64,000 nucleotides of DNA from Peltaster fructicola (GCA_001592805.2 CP051140.1:3225501-3289500), one strand, 5' to 3'; counted from the first letter of the stretch, positions 1 through 11,041 are shown. Made by a program: numbers and translations. The notes: generated from the sequence alone by a model not told the origin.

Positions 1-77
1 CTCGTTGAGTGATCTTACGAGCTCTTGCTCTATGTTGTACAGCATGCCAAATGAACCAATGCTACGCAAGGTGTAGT

Positions 78-3000
78 CTAACGTCTTCTCTTCTTTCTGT
101 GACTGGGATCTCTCGTCACAACTACTGGCGGTACATATGGCACATACCTCAGCGCCTCCTCGATATAGTTGACCATGTATGAGTCGATGTGCCCGTCTAG
201 GTCGACATCAGCTTGGTCGACATTACCAAGCCCTGGTGTCGGCGGTACACTTGCTCCCTTGCTTGGGTGTTCAGCAAAATCCTCGTCGTCTTGCAATTCT
301 TCCTTGCGAGCCTGTTGCGCCGCCTGCACGTCTTCCTTGTCTTCCACAGACTCAATCGTCTTCGTAATAGCTTTGTCACCTCCAGACAGCAGGCGATCGA
401 TCGCAGCAGCGACATCGTCGTCATCTCGAGATCGACTGTAGTCTGTTGTAAAATTGCCTTCTTGGATGACGGTCTGATCAAGCAGACTCTTCTGGTTAGC
501 ACGACGAAGGATGTTCTCTTCGACCGTTTTCTCCGACACCATTTTGAACACTTCCACATCTCGAACTTGGCCAATACGATGTGCGCGGTCCATGCATTGC
601 TTGTCCATCTGCGGATTCCAGTCAAGATCGTAGAAAATGACCGAGCTAGCGCCAGTAAGGTTGAGTCCTACACCACCAGCACGTGATGACAAGATCATGC
701 ATTGGTACTTGGAGTCCGGCCTGTTAAATTCCGCTGAGTACAACGCACGACGCTCAATGGGCGTACTGCCGTCGAGACGTAAATACGGCAAGCTCATTAA
801 GCTCAGGAATCGTTCGAGTATGTCGAGTGAGCCTGACATCTGTGTGAAGATCAGCGACCGTGAGCCCTTGGCTTGCAGCTCTCGAAGCAGTGTCGTAAGT
901 CTCTGAAGCTTGCCAGCATCATAGACAAGTAGTCTGGAGTCTGGGAAGACCACGCTTGTTCGCATGCGTGCTTCGTGAGCTGGATCGCATTCTTCGGGGT
1001 AGGCGTCACTCGCACGTATGACTTTTTGTATCCTCTGGTCGATGGCATAGTCCAAGATGGGTGCTGTAGCCTCAGGAGGGCAGAATGTGAACCGTACGAT
1101 TGCAGCATGCAATGAGTCCGCTCGAGTCTGTGCAGTCTGCAGGTCATGCTGTACAATGCTTGAATGGGCGATGCGTTTGTCGAAAGGCGCCTCGGCACCG
1201 AACAAAGTGCCTGGTGTGTTTGTGCTGTCGCTTGTAGTGATGTGCAACCGTCCTAAGATTGGGCTTCCCAGCGTGGTAGTCTTGCCTCGAAGCGTGAGAA
1301 GCTCGCGAAGATCACTTCCAAATATTGGACGGCTACTGAAGTATGCCTCAGTATATGCTATCGAGTCTTTGAGCTGCTGAAGGTGCTTGTTCCTCCTCTG
1401 CACACGGTGAAGTGCTTGACAGCCCGCGATCGTTGTTGTGTCAGGCACATCGATGGCAGGACTGCGCTCAAGCAGCTCAACTTGGCGCTGAAGGTTGTCA
1501 ATGCCAGAGAGCTGCTTAGCACGGCTCTTACGGTAGCGTCGATCACTTTCTAAGGGAGTGAGCAGCAAATTGTGCGGCGTAGGGTCATGGGCACTCAACA
1601 GCCTTCTGACAGCTTGTTCCTTGACAGAGAAAGGCTCCAGAGGGCTTCTCTCCATCGCGTAATTTGTTTGTATTGGTCGAGGGTCGAAAAGATCTGGATG
1701 GTTGCATACTTTTCGCAGACTCAATAAGACCTTACCAGCCGAGATCGCATTGCCTTGTGTGAGTTTGGCACGCGTGTCGGACAGGCCCATATAATCCTGG
1801 TAAAGCTGTCGTTGACGCTTGCTCAGCTTGCACACAACCACATGTTCGATCTTCTTGGGCAGATCCTTCTCAACGTCGGCTTTCAGTCGACGCAGCATGA
1901 ATGGTCGAAGAGAGGTATGAAGCTGTCCTACAACCTTGGCGGCCTCATCTGACAAGGTCTGCACGCCACGTTCGAAGATTTCGTTGACTGGTTCCTTCCA
2001 GCGTGCCAGGAACTCTTCCAATCCACCATGAGCGGCTTCTCCAGCATCACGGCCAGCAGTCAAGAAAGTTAGCAATGACCAAAGCTCTGTCAGAGAGTTT
2101 TGAAGAGGTGTTCCTGTCAATAGGACTCTCGCTCGAGTCTTCAGCTTGATCAGATTCTGGAAGCGCTGACTATTGAAATTTCGTATATTGTGCGCCTCGT
2201 CCAAGACCATGTAATGCCACTGTACGTTGCGGATAGCGTTGATGTCCTTCAAGGCGATGGCATAAGAGGTGACGATAACGTTGTAGCCTCGCTTGTCTCT
2301 GATTTCATGGTGCGGATCGTTCACCCAGCCTCGTCGTTTAGCATGACGCTCTTCTGTCGACCCATAATAGCCAAGGACCCGGAATCCGGGCAGGAACTTC
2401 TGAAACTCAGTGACCCAATTGAGAAGCACGGATGTTGGCACAATGACCAAATGAGGATCCCAAACGTTGTGCTGCTCTGCAAGATGTGCGAACAAGGAGA
2501 TGGTCTGAATAGTCTTGCCAAGACCCATCTCATCTGCCAAGATACCGTTCGTCTCATTGCGATACAACGATGCTAGCCAATCAAGACCAGCATGCTGATA
2601 TGATCTTAGGGTGCCGCGGAGAAGTGCAGGCTGTGGAACGAGTTGCTTGCCGCTCGCCTCGGATCTTGATTGAGATGCTGGTGTATCTGGCCGAGACGAC
2701 ACTTGCAGTGAGGACAGATGTGACTTCTGCAAAGGCTGTGGTTCGGCGAGCTCGGAGGCTTCTACAGACACTTTCGGAGCAAGATCATCTGCAGTGTCCA
2801 TCTTGTCGCTGTCTTCAACGTGCTCATTGTCTCTCTCGTTGTCTCCTTCCGCACTAGTGACTGGAGTGGGAAGACCTTGTGCTCGGAGATCAGCCTTGCT
2901 GAAGAAGCCAAGGAGACCACCTCCTTGCTCACTGCTGGTGGAATGGTCATCTTCACTACCGTCTGATTCATCTGTGTCGTCTGAATCGTAGTCCTCAGAG

Positions 3001-5003
3001 TCCATATCCACTGATTCGTCAGAGCTCAACCCGTGTGTGTCAGACTCTGGCGATAGTGGGCGTTCTTTGACCTCTTCCGCCGTGGCTATAACTTCTGCAG
3101 CGATAGTGTTGCTAGTAGGCTCCTCATGAATCGGTGCCTCGACATCAGGCATAGCTTCGTCTTCGTCGTCGTGCTCATCGTCTTGTCCGGCAACTGTAGC
3201 ATCCTCTTCCAGCAGCTCCGCAAGCTGAGATCGCCTAGCTGGTGGTTCAGCTTGTCTCTGAGCAAGATATGCTTGTAGTGCATCGTCGTCCATAGCTCCA
3301 TCATCCTTTCCAGGCAGGTCCTCTTCGCTACTGTCATCAGTCATGTTCTCGTCGCTGTCTTCGTCTTCGACGCTACTGTCTTCGTTCTCATCATCATCAT
3401 CCGCAGAGTCGAATTCGCCTTCGGATGTACCGTCGCCGTCCACCTCGCCTCGCTGTTTTGCAACCATGTTCTCACTCCATGCCAATTGTCGTTTGAGTCT
3501 CTCTTGACGTCGCAGCTCTTGCTCGGCCTCCCATTTGACTCTTCGTTTGTCCTCAACATGCTGTAAAACCAAGTCCCATTTCGCCTTGATGTCTGCCACA
3601 ACCTGCTTCGCTATCATGCGGTACATCTTGTCTGCCTCGATTCGTAGGTCTTCTTCCGTAGGCCCTCGCTTTTTCTTCCAATAATCAAGAGCTTCATTGG
3701 CGAGCTTCTTGGCAGCCTGCCGATGCCAAGTGTCTTCCTTTGTTTGTAGTTGTCGGAACCAGATGATATGTGACACAAGGTGATCGCAATGCCCATATTG
3801 CTTTGGCGGCTCAATTTGTGGCAGTGCATCGTTGTATATGCTGCATTTCTCCTCGCTGAGTATTCCACCTGGCTTTCCAGCATCCACAAGCCTTTGACGC
3901 AGTATACCTTCCTGTTCAGCAGCCTTGAGATGTCTCTTCTCAAACTCTTCTCGCGACGGAGGCCCTCTCTCATTCTCGGAATATGGTTGCTGCATCTCTC
4001 TAAGTTCGCAATCTTCTATCAGCTGCCAAAGAGACGGGTGAGGTGGATGGATGAGTTCGGGTATAGAGGCGTGCGGGTGAGGAGGCAGGACTTCATGGCG
4101 AGCAGAATTGAAGCGCAGCTTGATCCGTGGTGTGACCCGAGTCATAGTAGGCAGTTGGCCTTTGCGGCTGGTATCTGGTGACTTCTTCCTGCTCGACACC
4201 TTGATCGCATCATCGCCGTCATGGTCGCGCCAGTCTGTTGTCTTGACATTATCGTCTTGCTCAGTCAAGCTCTGACGACGTGTTTCAAGCTCGGCAATAC
4301 GTGCGCTCAACTCATCGACCTTTGCCCAGTCGCCAGTCTTGCTAGAAGCCCGCCGGTTTCCATCTCTTTGCACTTTGCCGCGCGGACTCTCCACGTGCTT
4401 TTTGGCTTGTGTCTTCACGACTTGGCCTGCTAACTTATCCATCTGCTTCTTCGATCGTGGACTGACGCGCTTGGGTGTCGTGAGCTCCTTATTCACCCGA
4501 CCACTCTTGCGCACACCGTCCACTTGCAGCGAGGTCGGTCCCTCCGCCTTGAACTCTTTCCATGGCGGACTGGACAGTCTCGAGGATGCAGCTCTGCTAG
4601 CTAGGCGACCTGTGCTCTCGTTTTCGCTCAAGCCAGGTGTGTTGCTAACACTCGTGTTCACACGAGCCGATGATCTTCGTCCATCTGAGAGCTTGATTGT
4701 CGTTTGATCTGCGGTCGGAAACTGCCATGGCGGCGATGCTGCTCGCTTGCGCTTTTTCAGTGCGATGCCTGGAATGGACGAGAGATTTGTTTCTGCGGTA
4801 TCGGTATTCTTCGAGTCGAGCTCGGAAGGATGATTATTGGTGGGAAGCGCGTGTGCATTTGAGTGTTGTTCATCTTGGTTGGTCTCTTCCTTGATGTGCT
4901 GCGCATCCAGTTGTTGACGCAGCTCCTCAGAAGCAGCTGTCAACGTGACCTGTCGCTGATCCTGACTTGATGGCGTCGCGCCGCCTGCTTCTGTCGCGTT
5001 CAT
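78..5003 (-). CDS. SWR1: SWR1-complex Snf2-family ATPase (H2A.Z-depositing helicase)
   Basis: One uninterrupted 1641-residue frame. Family knowledge: Swr1 is the ATPase of the nuclear SWR1 complex, which exchanges H2A-H2B for H2A.Z-H2B in nucleosomes. Seen in order: a basic, Ser-rich N-terminus; an HSA-type helical region at about residues 400-480 (docking site for actin-related proteins); a long acidic Asp/Glu-rich stretch at about 520-720; the first RecA lobe with the Walker A motif DEMGLGKT near residue 825 and the DEAH box near 935; a long insert, typical of the Swr1/Ino80 split ATPases; and the second lobe with GLNLTGA and RAHRIGQ near 1470. It ends in a basic KKRRR tail. Length fits fungal Swr1 (about 1500-1800). 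INO80 is the alternative, but the HSA, acidic region and insert arrangement favour SWR1. It is transcribed divergently from NDUFB8 across 327 nt. Confidence 0.95.
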   Translation of the reverse strand: MNATEAGGATPSSQDQRQVTLTAASEELRQQLDAQHIKEETNQDEQHSNAHALPTNNHPSELDSKNTDTAETNLSSIPGIALKKRKRAASPPWQFPTADQTTIKLSDGRRSSARVNTSVSNTPGLSENESTGRLASRAASSRLSSPPWKEFKAEGPTSLQVDGVRKSGRVNKELTTPKRVSPRSKKQMDKLAGQVVKTQAKKHVESPRGKVQRDGNRRASSKTGDWAKVDELSARIAELETRRQSLTEQDDNVKTTDWRDHDGDDAIKVSSRKKSPDTSRKGQLPTMTRVTPRIKLRFNSARHEVLPPHPHASIPELIHPPHPSLWQLIEDCELREMQQPYSENERGPPSREEFEKRHLKAAEQEGILRQRLVDAGKPGGILSEEKCSIYNDALPQIEPPKQYGHCDHLVSHIIWFRQLQTKEDTWHRQAAKKLANEALDYWKKKRGPTEEDLRIEADKMYRMIAKQVVADIKAKWDLVLQHVEDKRRVKWEAEQELRRQERLKRQLAWSENMVAKQRGEVDGDGTSEGEFDSADDDDENEDSSVEDEDSDENMTDDSSEEDLPGKDDGAMDDDALQAYLAQRQAEPPARRSQLAELLEEDATVAGQDDEHDDEDEAMPDVEAPIHEEPTSNTIAAEVIATAEEVKERPLSPESDTHGLSSDESVDMDSEDYDSDDTDESDGSEDDHSTSSEQGGGLLGFFSKADLRAQGLPTPVTSAEGDNERDNEHVEDSDKMDTADDLAPKVSVEASELAEPQPLQKSHLSSLQVSSRPDTPASQSRSEASGKQLVPQPALLRGTLRSYQHAGLDWLASLYRNETNGILADEMGLGKTIQTISLFAHLAEQHNVWDPHLVIVPTSVLLNWVTEFQKFLPGFRVLGYYGSTEERHAKRRGWVNDPHHEIRDKRGYNVIVTSYAIALKDINAIRNVQWHYMVLDEAHNIRNFNSQRFQNLIKLKTRARVLLTGTPLQNSLTELWSLLTFLTAGRDAGEAAHGGLEEFLARWKEPVNEIFERGVQTLSDEAAKVVGQLHTSLRPFMLRRLKADVEKDLPKKIEHVVVCKLSKRQRQLYQDYMGLSDTRAKLTQGNAISAGKVLLSLRKVCNHPDLFDPRPIQTNYAMERSPLEPFSVKEQAVRRLLSAHDPTPHNLLLTPLESDRRYRKSRAKQLSGIDNLQRQVELLERSPAIDVPDTTTIAGCQALHRVQRRNKHLQQLKDSIAYTEAYFSSRPIFGSDLRELLTLRGKTTTLGSPILGRLHITTSDSTNTPGTLFGAEAPFDKRIAHSSIVQHDLQTAQTRADSLHAAIVRFTFCPPEATAPILDYAIDQRIQKVIRASDAYPEECDPAHEARMRTSVVFPDSRLLVYDAGKLQRLTTLLRELQAKGSRSLIFTQMSGSLDILERFLSLMSLPYLRLDGSTPIERRALYSAEFNRPDSKYQCMILSSRAGGVGLNLTGASSVIFYDLDWNPQMDKQCMDRAHRIGQVRDVEVFKMVSEKTVEENILRRANQKSLLDQTVIQEGNFTTDYSRSRDDDDVAAAIDRLLSGGDKAITKTIESVEDKEDVQAAQQARKEELQDDEDFAEHPSKGASVPPTPGLGNVDQADVDLDGHIDSYMVNYIEEALRYVPYVPPVVVTRDPSHRKKRRR

Positions 5004-5330
5004 CTAACATAGCATGACCCCCTTTACTTGCTGCAGCGGAGTCCAGAACTGCTCAAAGTTTTGCCAGAGATAGTTCAAAATCCAAGGAATAACATGCCGT
5101 TGTCGGATTCGCGATGTGAGGCGTGGTGTGGGAGATATGGCGGTGTAAAGTTGTCGAAGGTGATGTTGTTCGAGATGCAGAGGACTTTCCACTTTCCGCT
5201 GGAACTTTGAGGTGCACGGCCGTTTTTGGCACGCGGCTTGGCACCTTCCCAGCAGTCCAGCTACTTTGCTGAACGACAGCCATTGGAGCTCTTGCGACAC
5301 CATCGACACAACGCAACAGCCATCTTCACA
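5004..5330. promoter_or_regulatory. Shared upstream region of SWR1 and NDUFB8
   Basis: This is 327 nt between two divergent start codons, so both promoters must lie here or in the 5' untranslated regions. Short frames cross it but none resembles a protein. I recognise no specific factor site. Confidence 0.5.
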
Positions 5331-5989
5331 ATGTCGTCGGCATTGCGCGCATTTCAGCTCACGCGCAGCGTGCAGACATTGAGCCGACAAGCTGCTGCCG
5401 CCCGTCCAGCAGCCTCTTTTGCACAGCAATGCCGAAGCTATGCAAGCTCTCCTACACCAAGAGTGGCAGAACCAAAGCCGGTAGCTGCTGCAGAGCAAGC
5501 CAGCGAAGACATCTCGACCTCCCAGGAGGATCCTAACCAGAACGGCAACTACCCAGATCCCAGCCTGACTTCAGCACTTCCTATCAAAAGACAATTCAGA
5601 GATCCATATGCCGACTGGTGGGACAAGCAAGAAAGGAGAAACTACGGCGAGCCTTTGCACGAGGTATGTCTATGGGAAAGGTAGAAAGGATGGCACTTAT
5701 AATGGGCAGGATAACGATATTCTTGGAGTATTCTCACCAGAAGAGTACACACATGTGAAGCCTGGTCTTGGAGCGTTACAGATTGTATGTTGAGCGACCT
5801 AGGTCGAGGTACTTTGCTGACGATGAGCAGCTTGCGTTCATCGGCGCCTTCTGCAGCGTTCTGCTGGCAGTACGAGCAGTCTACCCAGACAAGCCTTCAG
5901 CTCCACGGACATTCGAAGGAGGACTGGAGGCCGAGCTGGGTGGTGCTGGAGCATTGCGCGCACGCACACCTGAGGAAGATTCTTACTAA
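5331..5989 (+). CDS. NDUFB8: NADH:ubiquinone oxidoreductase subunit NDUFB8 (ASHI type)
   Basis: Three exons: 5331-5663, 5710-5784 and 5831-5989, with introns of 47 and 46 nt bounded by GTATGT/CAG and GTATGT/CAG. The spliced product is 188 residues. It is an accessory subunit of the membrane arm of mitochondrial complex I. The N-terminus is rich in Arg, Ala and Ser without acidic residues, as expected for a mitochondrial targeting peptide. The core carries RDPYADWWDKQERRNYGEP followed after the first intron by DNDILGVFSPEEYTHV. The third exon encodes one hydrophobic segment (LAFIGAFCSVLLAVRAV), consistent with a single transmembrane helix. I chose the ATG at 5331 because upstream in-frame residues do not look like a presequence. 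Confidence 0.9.
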
Positions 5990-6783
5990 AGAGTCAGGTG
6001 AGCCTACACAAGTGAAGAGCTTGGCTGTACATATAGCGCTATCGAGAATGATCTCGGTCAGTACACTGTATGAAATCTGAAGAACAACCTCCGACTGTGG
6101 CTGGCATAGCCACCTGATCATCTAACGCGACAGCAGCGATGTGGAATCTTCAGTGCCACAGGGCGATGACCATGTCACATCCGAAGGCCGGTGCTAGCCA
6201 CATGGCACAGTGCACCTCTGCCCTTCGTATATTGCGAGTCGTGTAAACCCTGGCCTGATGGAATGCGTGAGCTTCACGACAACCATCCGAGCCGACACTA
6301 CAGAATGTTGTCTCAAATTTGCATGCCCGCTAGACTGTCCTGCTGTCCGTCAAGCACACGTTCAAGCTTATGTATTGGATAGATCGAGATGCATACATGT
6401 ATCGTGATGCTCGATGACAGATCTGCGTCGCCAAGAGCGTGACGGCAATCGGCTGCACTACGTTCTTGGTTGTCAAGCACAGCCTGGATCATTCGCCAAT
6501 CAAGATTCTGAGTGTTGGCTGTAGCCCCAATTGCAGCCCTCGCAAGGTTCACTACACCTCACACCGTGCAGAGCGTCATCGATCGTTTGACCGGCCTACT
6601 TCGCTCGTCCGCAATTTGAGTTAGGTGGCGTCGATCCCCTGCTCAGCCTTGCTCTCGCCTGAGGTCATTTCGTATAAACATTCGCCTGCGCACAAGAAGG
6701 CGTTCTTAAACGACGCGCTTCTCACCTTTCAGATCTCGTTTGAGCACAATTATCACGACAATCGTAGCAGCAACAACACCATC
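5990..6783. other. Intergenic region, no gene seen
   Basis: About 794 nt. Several overlapping frames of 60-80 codons exist on both strands but none has family resemblance or splice logic. It should contain the 3' end of NDUFB8 and the promoter of the downstream secreted-protein gene. Confidence 0.5.
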
Positions 6784-7551
6784 ATGAGATTTCAAGAGAC
6801 ACTCCTTTGGCTACTGGCCTTTGTCACACTGAGCCACGCTTTTGCATTACCGACTGCATTTGACTCCTTCTCAGAAGCATCGCAAGCACTCTTCAAGCGA
6901 AAAGGTGGCGGAGGTGGTGGCAAAGGTGGTGGCAGCAGTAGCAGCAGCAGCAGTTCTTCGTCATCATCCTCTGGCAGCTCCGGGTCCTCGTCAGGTAGCT
7001 CCGGCTCCAGTGGCAGCGGTAGTACTCGTGGTAGCAGTACAAGCTCAGGCTCATCGAGTATACCCAAGAACTACGGAGGCTCATATGCTGGAGGCTCCAG
7101 CTCAGGTTATCGGTCAGGCACTAGCTCGCGTGGTGTGACACCATACATCATTGGAGGTGCTGCCTTGGGCTTCTTTCCGGGAGTGTGGCTCTACGGCGCC
7201 TATGCCTACAACTACGGGCACCCATACTCATACCACAACAACACTTCCAATCAGAATATGACCGTAAACGCAACCTGCTTGTGCGATCCGTACAGCGACT
7301 GCGGCTGCGACGACAACAACTCGACAGACTATCAAAACCAGGTCGCCAACAATGCAAGCATCTCGAAACTTGCCACAGTAAACGGTACGCAACAGCTATA
7401 CATCAATGGCACTCTGCCCAATGTCACGAGTGACGGAGATAGCACCGATGGAACTACTAGTGGTGCAGCAGCCATGGCACGGCCTTTCGTGGAGCTCAGT
7501 GGCTTTTGGACTGTGGTAGCAGGTGTGATCTACACAGTCTGGTTTATGTAA
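6784..7551 (+). CDS. Secreted Gly/Ser-rich fungal protein, probably GPI-anchored (DUF7732-like)
   Basis: 255 residues from the ATG at 6784, which begins a clear signal peptide (MRFQETLLWLLAFVTLSHA). Next come a dibasic LFKRK site suited to Kex2-type processing, a low-complexity Gly then Ser tract at about residues 40-90, and a conserved-looking domain (about 115-235). That domain contains PYIIGGAALGFFPGVWLYGAY, a Cys cluster CLCDPYSDCGCDD and several N-glycosylation sequons (NNTS, NMTV, NGTL). The C-terminus is a hydrophobic tail, VVAGVIYTVWFM, preceded by small residues, which suggests a GPI signal. The Cys-rich domain resembles a fungal family of unknown function that I recall as DUF7732; function is unknown. 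The likely location is cell surface or wall. Confidence 0.75.
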   Translation: MRFQETLLWLLAFVTLSHAFALPTAFDSFSEASQALFKRKGGGGGGKGGGSSSSSSSSSSSSSGSSGSSSGSSGSSGSGSTRGSSTSSGSSSIPKNYGGSYAGGSSSGYRSGTSSRGVTPYIIGGAALGFFPGVWLYGAYAYNYGHPYSYHNNTSNQNMTVNATCLCDPYSDCGCDDNNSTDYQNQVANNASISKLATVNGTQQLYINGTLPNVTSDGDSTDGTTSGAAAMARPFVELSGFWTVVAGVIYTVWFM

Positions 7552-7923
7552 AGATACCCGCTGCCATGAGACAGCATAATGATGGCCAGGGCCAAAGGAC
7601 CACGACTTCATGACGTGCTCTAAGCACTCTGTATATATTCGAAAGTATCAATATCAATCGCACTCGAACCTGTTTGCCAGCGTAAGCTGCACATTATAAC
7701 GACACAACTCTACTCCTCACGCCGAATACATTCCATTCACCCTGAATATGCCATAGTAATCCAGTCGCCATCCCAAATCTTGTTGGTTCAAGCGTGAAGC
7801 TAGGAGCGAATTTTGCTGGCTAGAAGCTTCTTCCTCCGTTCATCTGGACTACTTTACAGATGACGAACCCTGCCATCATGGCTCTGAACACAGTTGCAAC
7901 TGATCATCACATTCGCGATCAGG
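7552..7923. other. Intergenic region upstream of ACR3
   Basis: 372 nt with no coding frame I would support. It should hold the terminator of the secreted-protein gene and the promoter of the arsenite transporter. I see no recognisable AP-1-like arsenic-response site with confidence. Confidence 0.4.
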
Positions 7924-9204
7924 ATGGTCTCACACGAGGAGCCTAAGAGGACGAGCTCAATGGGTGAAGTCAAGCATATCAGCGAGCACAGCGATGAACT
8001 ATCGTACGCCACCCAACAAACTCAGCCACAGCTTGATGTCGAGAAACAAGTAGTCGGACAAGATGTACAAAACCCAGTAGACTCTGAGTCGAGTACTGGT
8101 GACAAGCATGGTAGTCCTCACGCAGCTATATCAGCTTGACGACCTCTGACCGCCACAGACACTCCACCTCCATTCAAGGCACTCTCTTTCTTGGACCAAT
8201 TCCTAGTACTATGGATCATCCTATCCATGGCCATTGGTATCATACTAGGCAACGTCGTGCCAGAGAGCGGACCAGCTCTACAGAAAGGACAATTCGTCGG
8301 AGTCAGTGTTCCCATTGCTGTTGGACTGCTCGTTATGATGTATCCAATCCTCTGCAAAGTTCGATTTGAAACTCTACATCTGCTCTTCAAGACGAAGGAG
8401 CTATGGAGGCAGATTGGCATCTCTTTCGTCTTGAACTGGATCATTGCGCCTCTGCTGATGACTGGATTGGCATGGGCTTTCCTCCCCGACCGTGATGATC
8501 TACGACAGGGACTGATTTTCGTTGGAGTGGCTCGCTGCATTGCAATGGTCCTGATATGGACTGACCTTGCAGGCGGCGATTCTGACTACTGCGCTGTCTT
8601 GGTCGCCTTCAACAGCATATTGCAGATCGTCCTCTTCGCGCCCTTCGCAGTCTTCTACGTCAAAGTTGTTTCTCACGACAACGTCGACCTCAGTGGCAAC
8701 CTATACTCAACCACAGCGATTGCAGTCGCAGTCTTCCTCGGCATACCTCTAACCGCCGCGATCATCACAAGACTTGGATTGAGGTTGATACTAGGCGAGC
8801 GTCGCTATCAGCACTACTTCATCCGGTTCATTGCACCACTGTCACTGATTGGGCTGCTCTACACGATCATCGTGCTCTTTGCATCACAAGGACAGCACGT
8901 AGTGCAGCAGATCACTTCAGTATTGCGAGTCTGCGCGCCACTGATCATTTACTTCCTCATTATCTTTCCATTCACAGCATACATGATGTGGCGGACAGGC
9001 TTTGGATACAAGATAAGCTGCACACAGTCATTTACAGCTGCTAGCAACAACTTTGAGCTGGCAATAGCAGTGGTTGTCGCAGTCTATGGAGCAGGCAGTT
9101 CACAGGCGCTGGCTGCGACAGTCGGGCCATTGATTGAAGTACCTATATTGGTTGCGCTCGTGTATGTTATCAAATGGTTTCAGAGACGGTGGAACTGGCA
9201 GTGA
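7924..9204 (+). CDS. ACR3: ACR3-family arsenite efflux permease
   Basis: Two exons: 7924 to about 8110 and 8159-9204. The frames match but a TGA lies between them, so an intron (about 48 nt, donor GTAGTC, acceptor CACAG) is needed; donors at 8093 or 8099 would also keep frame. The product is about 410 residues, close to yeast Acr3 (404). Exon 1 gives a hydrophilic N-terminus; exon 2 gives ten hydrophobic segments. Family hallmarks seen: NWIIAPLLM, the ARCIAMVLIW segment with the cysteine that is essential for arsenite transport, FNSILQIVLFAPFAVFY, and FTAASNNFELAIA near the C-terminus. Role from family knowledge: plasma-membrane export of As(III), driven by proton exchange. No arsenate reductase (ACR2) or arsH gene is nearby. 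A bile-acid-type transporter of the same superfamily is a less likely alternative. Confidence 0.9.
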
Positions 9205-9370
9205 TAGAGGTGATGTACAATTGGGTATGAAGCATATACAATCTTGATCGAGTCGAGCATTCTGGTGATTATATCTTTCATGCACGCAGAGCAGTGTTGT
9301 TACTCAATAGCTCGTGAATCGTGACTCCAAATCATGCCTGCCTTCGTGCTTGTGATCGCTACAAGCAGAT

Positions 9371-11041
9371 CTACCATTCGAACTCGCCTGATTTCAAGTC
9401 AGCAGATGCTCAGCATGCGATCTTCAATAACATACCTTGTCCCTTGTGGAACAGCCATTCCTTGCCTCCGGTATTAAGAACGCCGTCCTTCAGAGTGCAC
9501 TTCCACTTGTTCTTGACTCTCTGCACCTTGTCGTATGTGCAGAGGATGGTATCTCCAAGCTCATCTTCATCATCACCAATTGGGTTTTGGTCGTCATCGG
9601 GATCATCCAGATCAGAGTTGATAGCATCCTCGTCATCATACTCAGCTTTGGCAGCTTCTTTGACGTCTTCGTCATCATCGTCAACACCGTCGTACTGTGC
9701 GATCGTGCTGGATGAGGAAGGTCCAGCTTGCGATGCTGGATAGTGTCTTTGCTTGCGCTTGTTAGCTCGATCAAGCGGCACCATTAGACCACTCTCGAGC
9801 TCACTTGACAGAGCAGAGATGCGGTCTCGCATGATGTGGTCGTTGCGCTCAACCTGGCTGGCGTGCATAGCGCGACGTTGTGCAATGTATTCGTCCCATT
9901 GTGCATATTCATCGGCACCATCAGTCTGAGCATATGCAGGGTTCGGCATACGTTGCTGTTGAGGCGCATACTGTCCTTGAGGCATATTCGAGCCGTCGTT
10001 CTCAACCTTGATGCGTGGATTCATCTGTTGCTGCTGCAGAGCAGCTTGTTGTCTTGCCATCATCGATTGTTGCTGCTGTGCGTACTGCTGTTGTGCTTGT
10101 TGTTGTGCCTGTTGTTGAGACTGTCCAGGGAGCTGGAGGCCTTGTGGCTTTGGCTGTTGACCCGGCAGCGCAAGACCTCCTGGTCTTTGGATAGCCGCAG
10201 CAGCTTGCTGACCAAAACGTTCTTGTACGAGCTCCTGTGCCCGAGCAATACCACCTTGCTGTGGACCGACAGGGGCATAATTCCCGGCTGGAGCAGCGCT
10301 CGAATATGACTGATCGGTAGGCTCCAACTTCACGCGTGTGCCATTCGCTTCTCCATCTCCATACTGCTGATATGAAGGCGCGGGCGTTGCCTTCGACGAT
10401 GTGATGTTGCCGTTTTGTATGCGTGGTGGAGCGTCAGGTCTGGGATCCCAGGGCATCTGGGCAACGCCCCTTTGAGAGAGCTTTGCCTGCCATGCCTGTC
10501 ACAGCTGTTAGCATTGCCCAAGACAAGTGTATGTGAAGTAGTGCAGCGACTAGGATGGTGAGATGACAGCCTCTACTCAGAAAGGCTAAGCGGTGACCGT
10601 GAAATAGTGGGTCCACAAACGGGCGCAGCAGCATAAAAGAGGCCATCTAAGGCTGCAGTCCTCAAGTCTTTATCCCCGCTTTGCCGCCCGCTGTGGTGAG
10701 CTGAGTGATTCACTCGCGCCCTCGCATGACGAGCAGAGAGTGCAAGCAGCGAGCGCTTCCCATCATGACCACCACTCTTTTGCTCCATGAAAGTGAAGAG
10801 GCCTGATATGGTGTACGACGCAAAGAACGGACACTCACCTGACGCAGCTCGTTCAGAGTGGTTTGAGGAACAGCGCTCTCTTCAAAGTCGTTTGCCGACG
10901 CAGCAACGACTTCCTCGATGATCTTCTGGTAGACATCGCCCTGTGCACGAGCATGTCAGCGTTATTGTCCTCCGATGTCGACAAGCAGCAGCTCGATGCT
11001 TCAGGAAGAGCGAGGAAACATACTACAAGGTTGTTCGTCAT
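9371..11041 (-). CDS. TOA1: TFIIA large subunit (alpha/beta), TOA1
   Basis: Four exons on the minus strand: 11024-11041 (18 nt, MTNNLV), 10839-10940, 9436-10495 and 9371-9387 (17 nt, ending GEFEW-stop); 398 residues. All junctions keep frame with GT/AG ends. The first 55 or so residues form the four-helix-bundle half (VYQKIIEEVVAAS ... TTLNELRQ), which pairs with Toa2. A long Gln-rich linker follows, then an acidic stretch and the C-terminal beta-barrel half (CTYDKVQRVKNKWKCTLKDG ... GKEWLFHKGQGEFEW). This half contacts TBP and DNA in the family. TFIIA stabilises TBP on promoters. Intron 2 is about 343 nt (10496-10838), far longer than the neighbours' introns. The very short first and last coding exons are easily missed by gene finders. 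Confidence 0.93.

Noticed and set aside
4061-4076. Reverse-complement CACCCGCAC inside SWR1
   Set aside because: It lies in coding sequence and has no promoter context; it serves as a reminder that the nonamer can occur by chance.
5004-5498. 164-codon minus-strand frame upstream of SWR1
   Set aside because: It runs antisense through NDUFB8 exon 1 and is Cys/Trp/Arg-rich without a domain; a shadow of the opposite strand.
6900-7010. Gly and Ser codon repeats as a microsatellite
   Set aside because: The repeat is part of the low-complexity region of the secreted protein and has mixed codons; not a separate repeat element.
8093-8158. Stop codon interrupting ACR3 as a possible pseudogene sign
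   Set aside because: The stop lies within a plausible 48-66 nt intron with a CACAG acceptor, and the downstream protein is intact.
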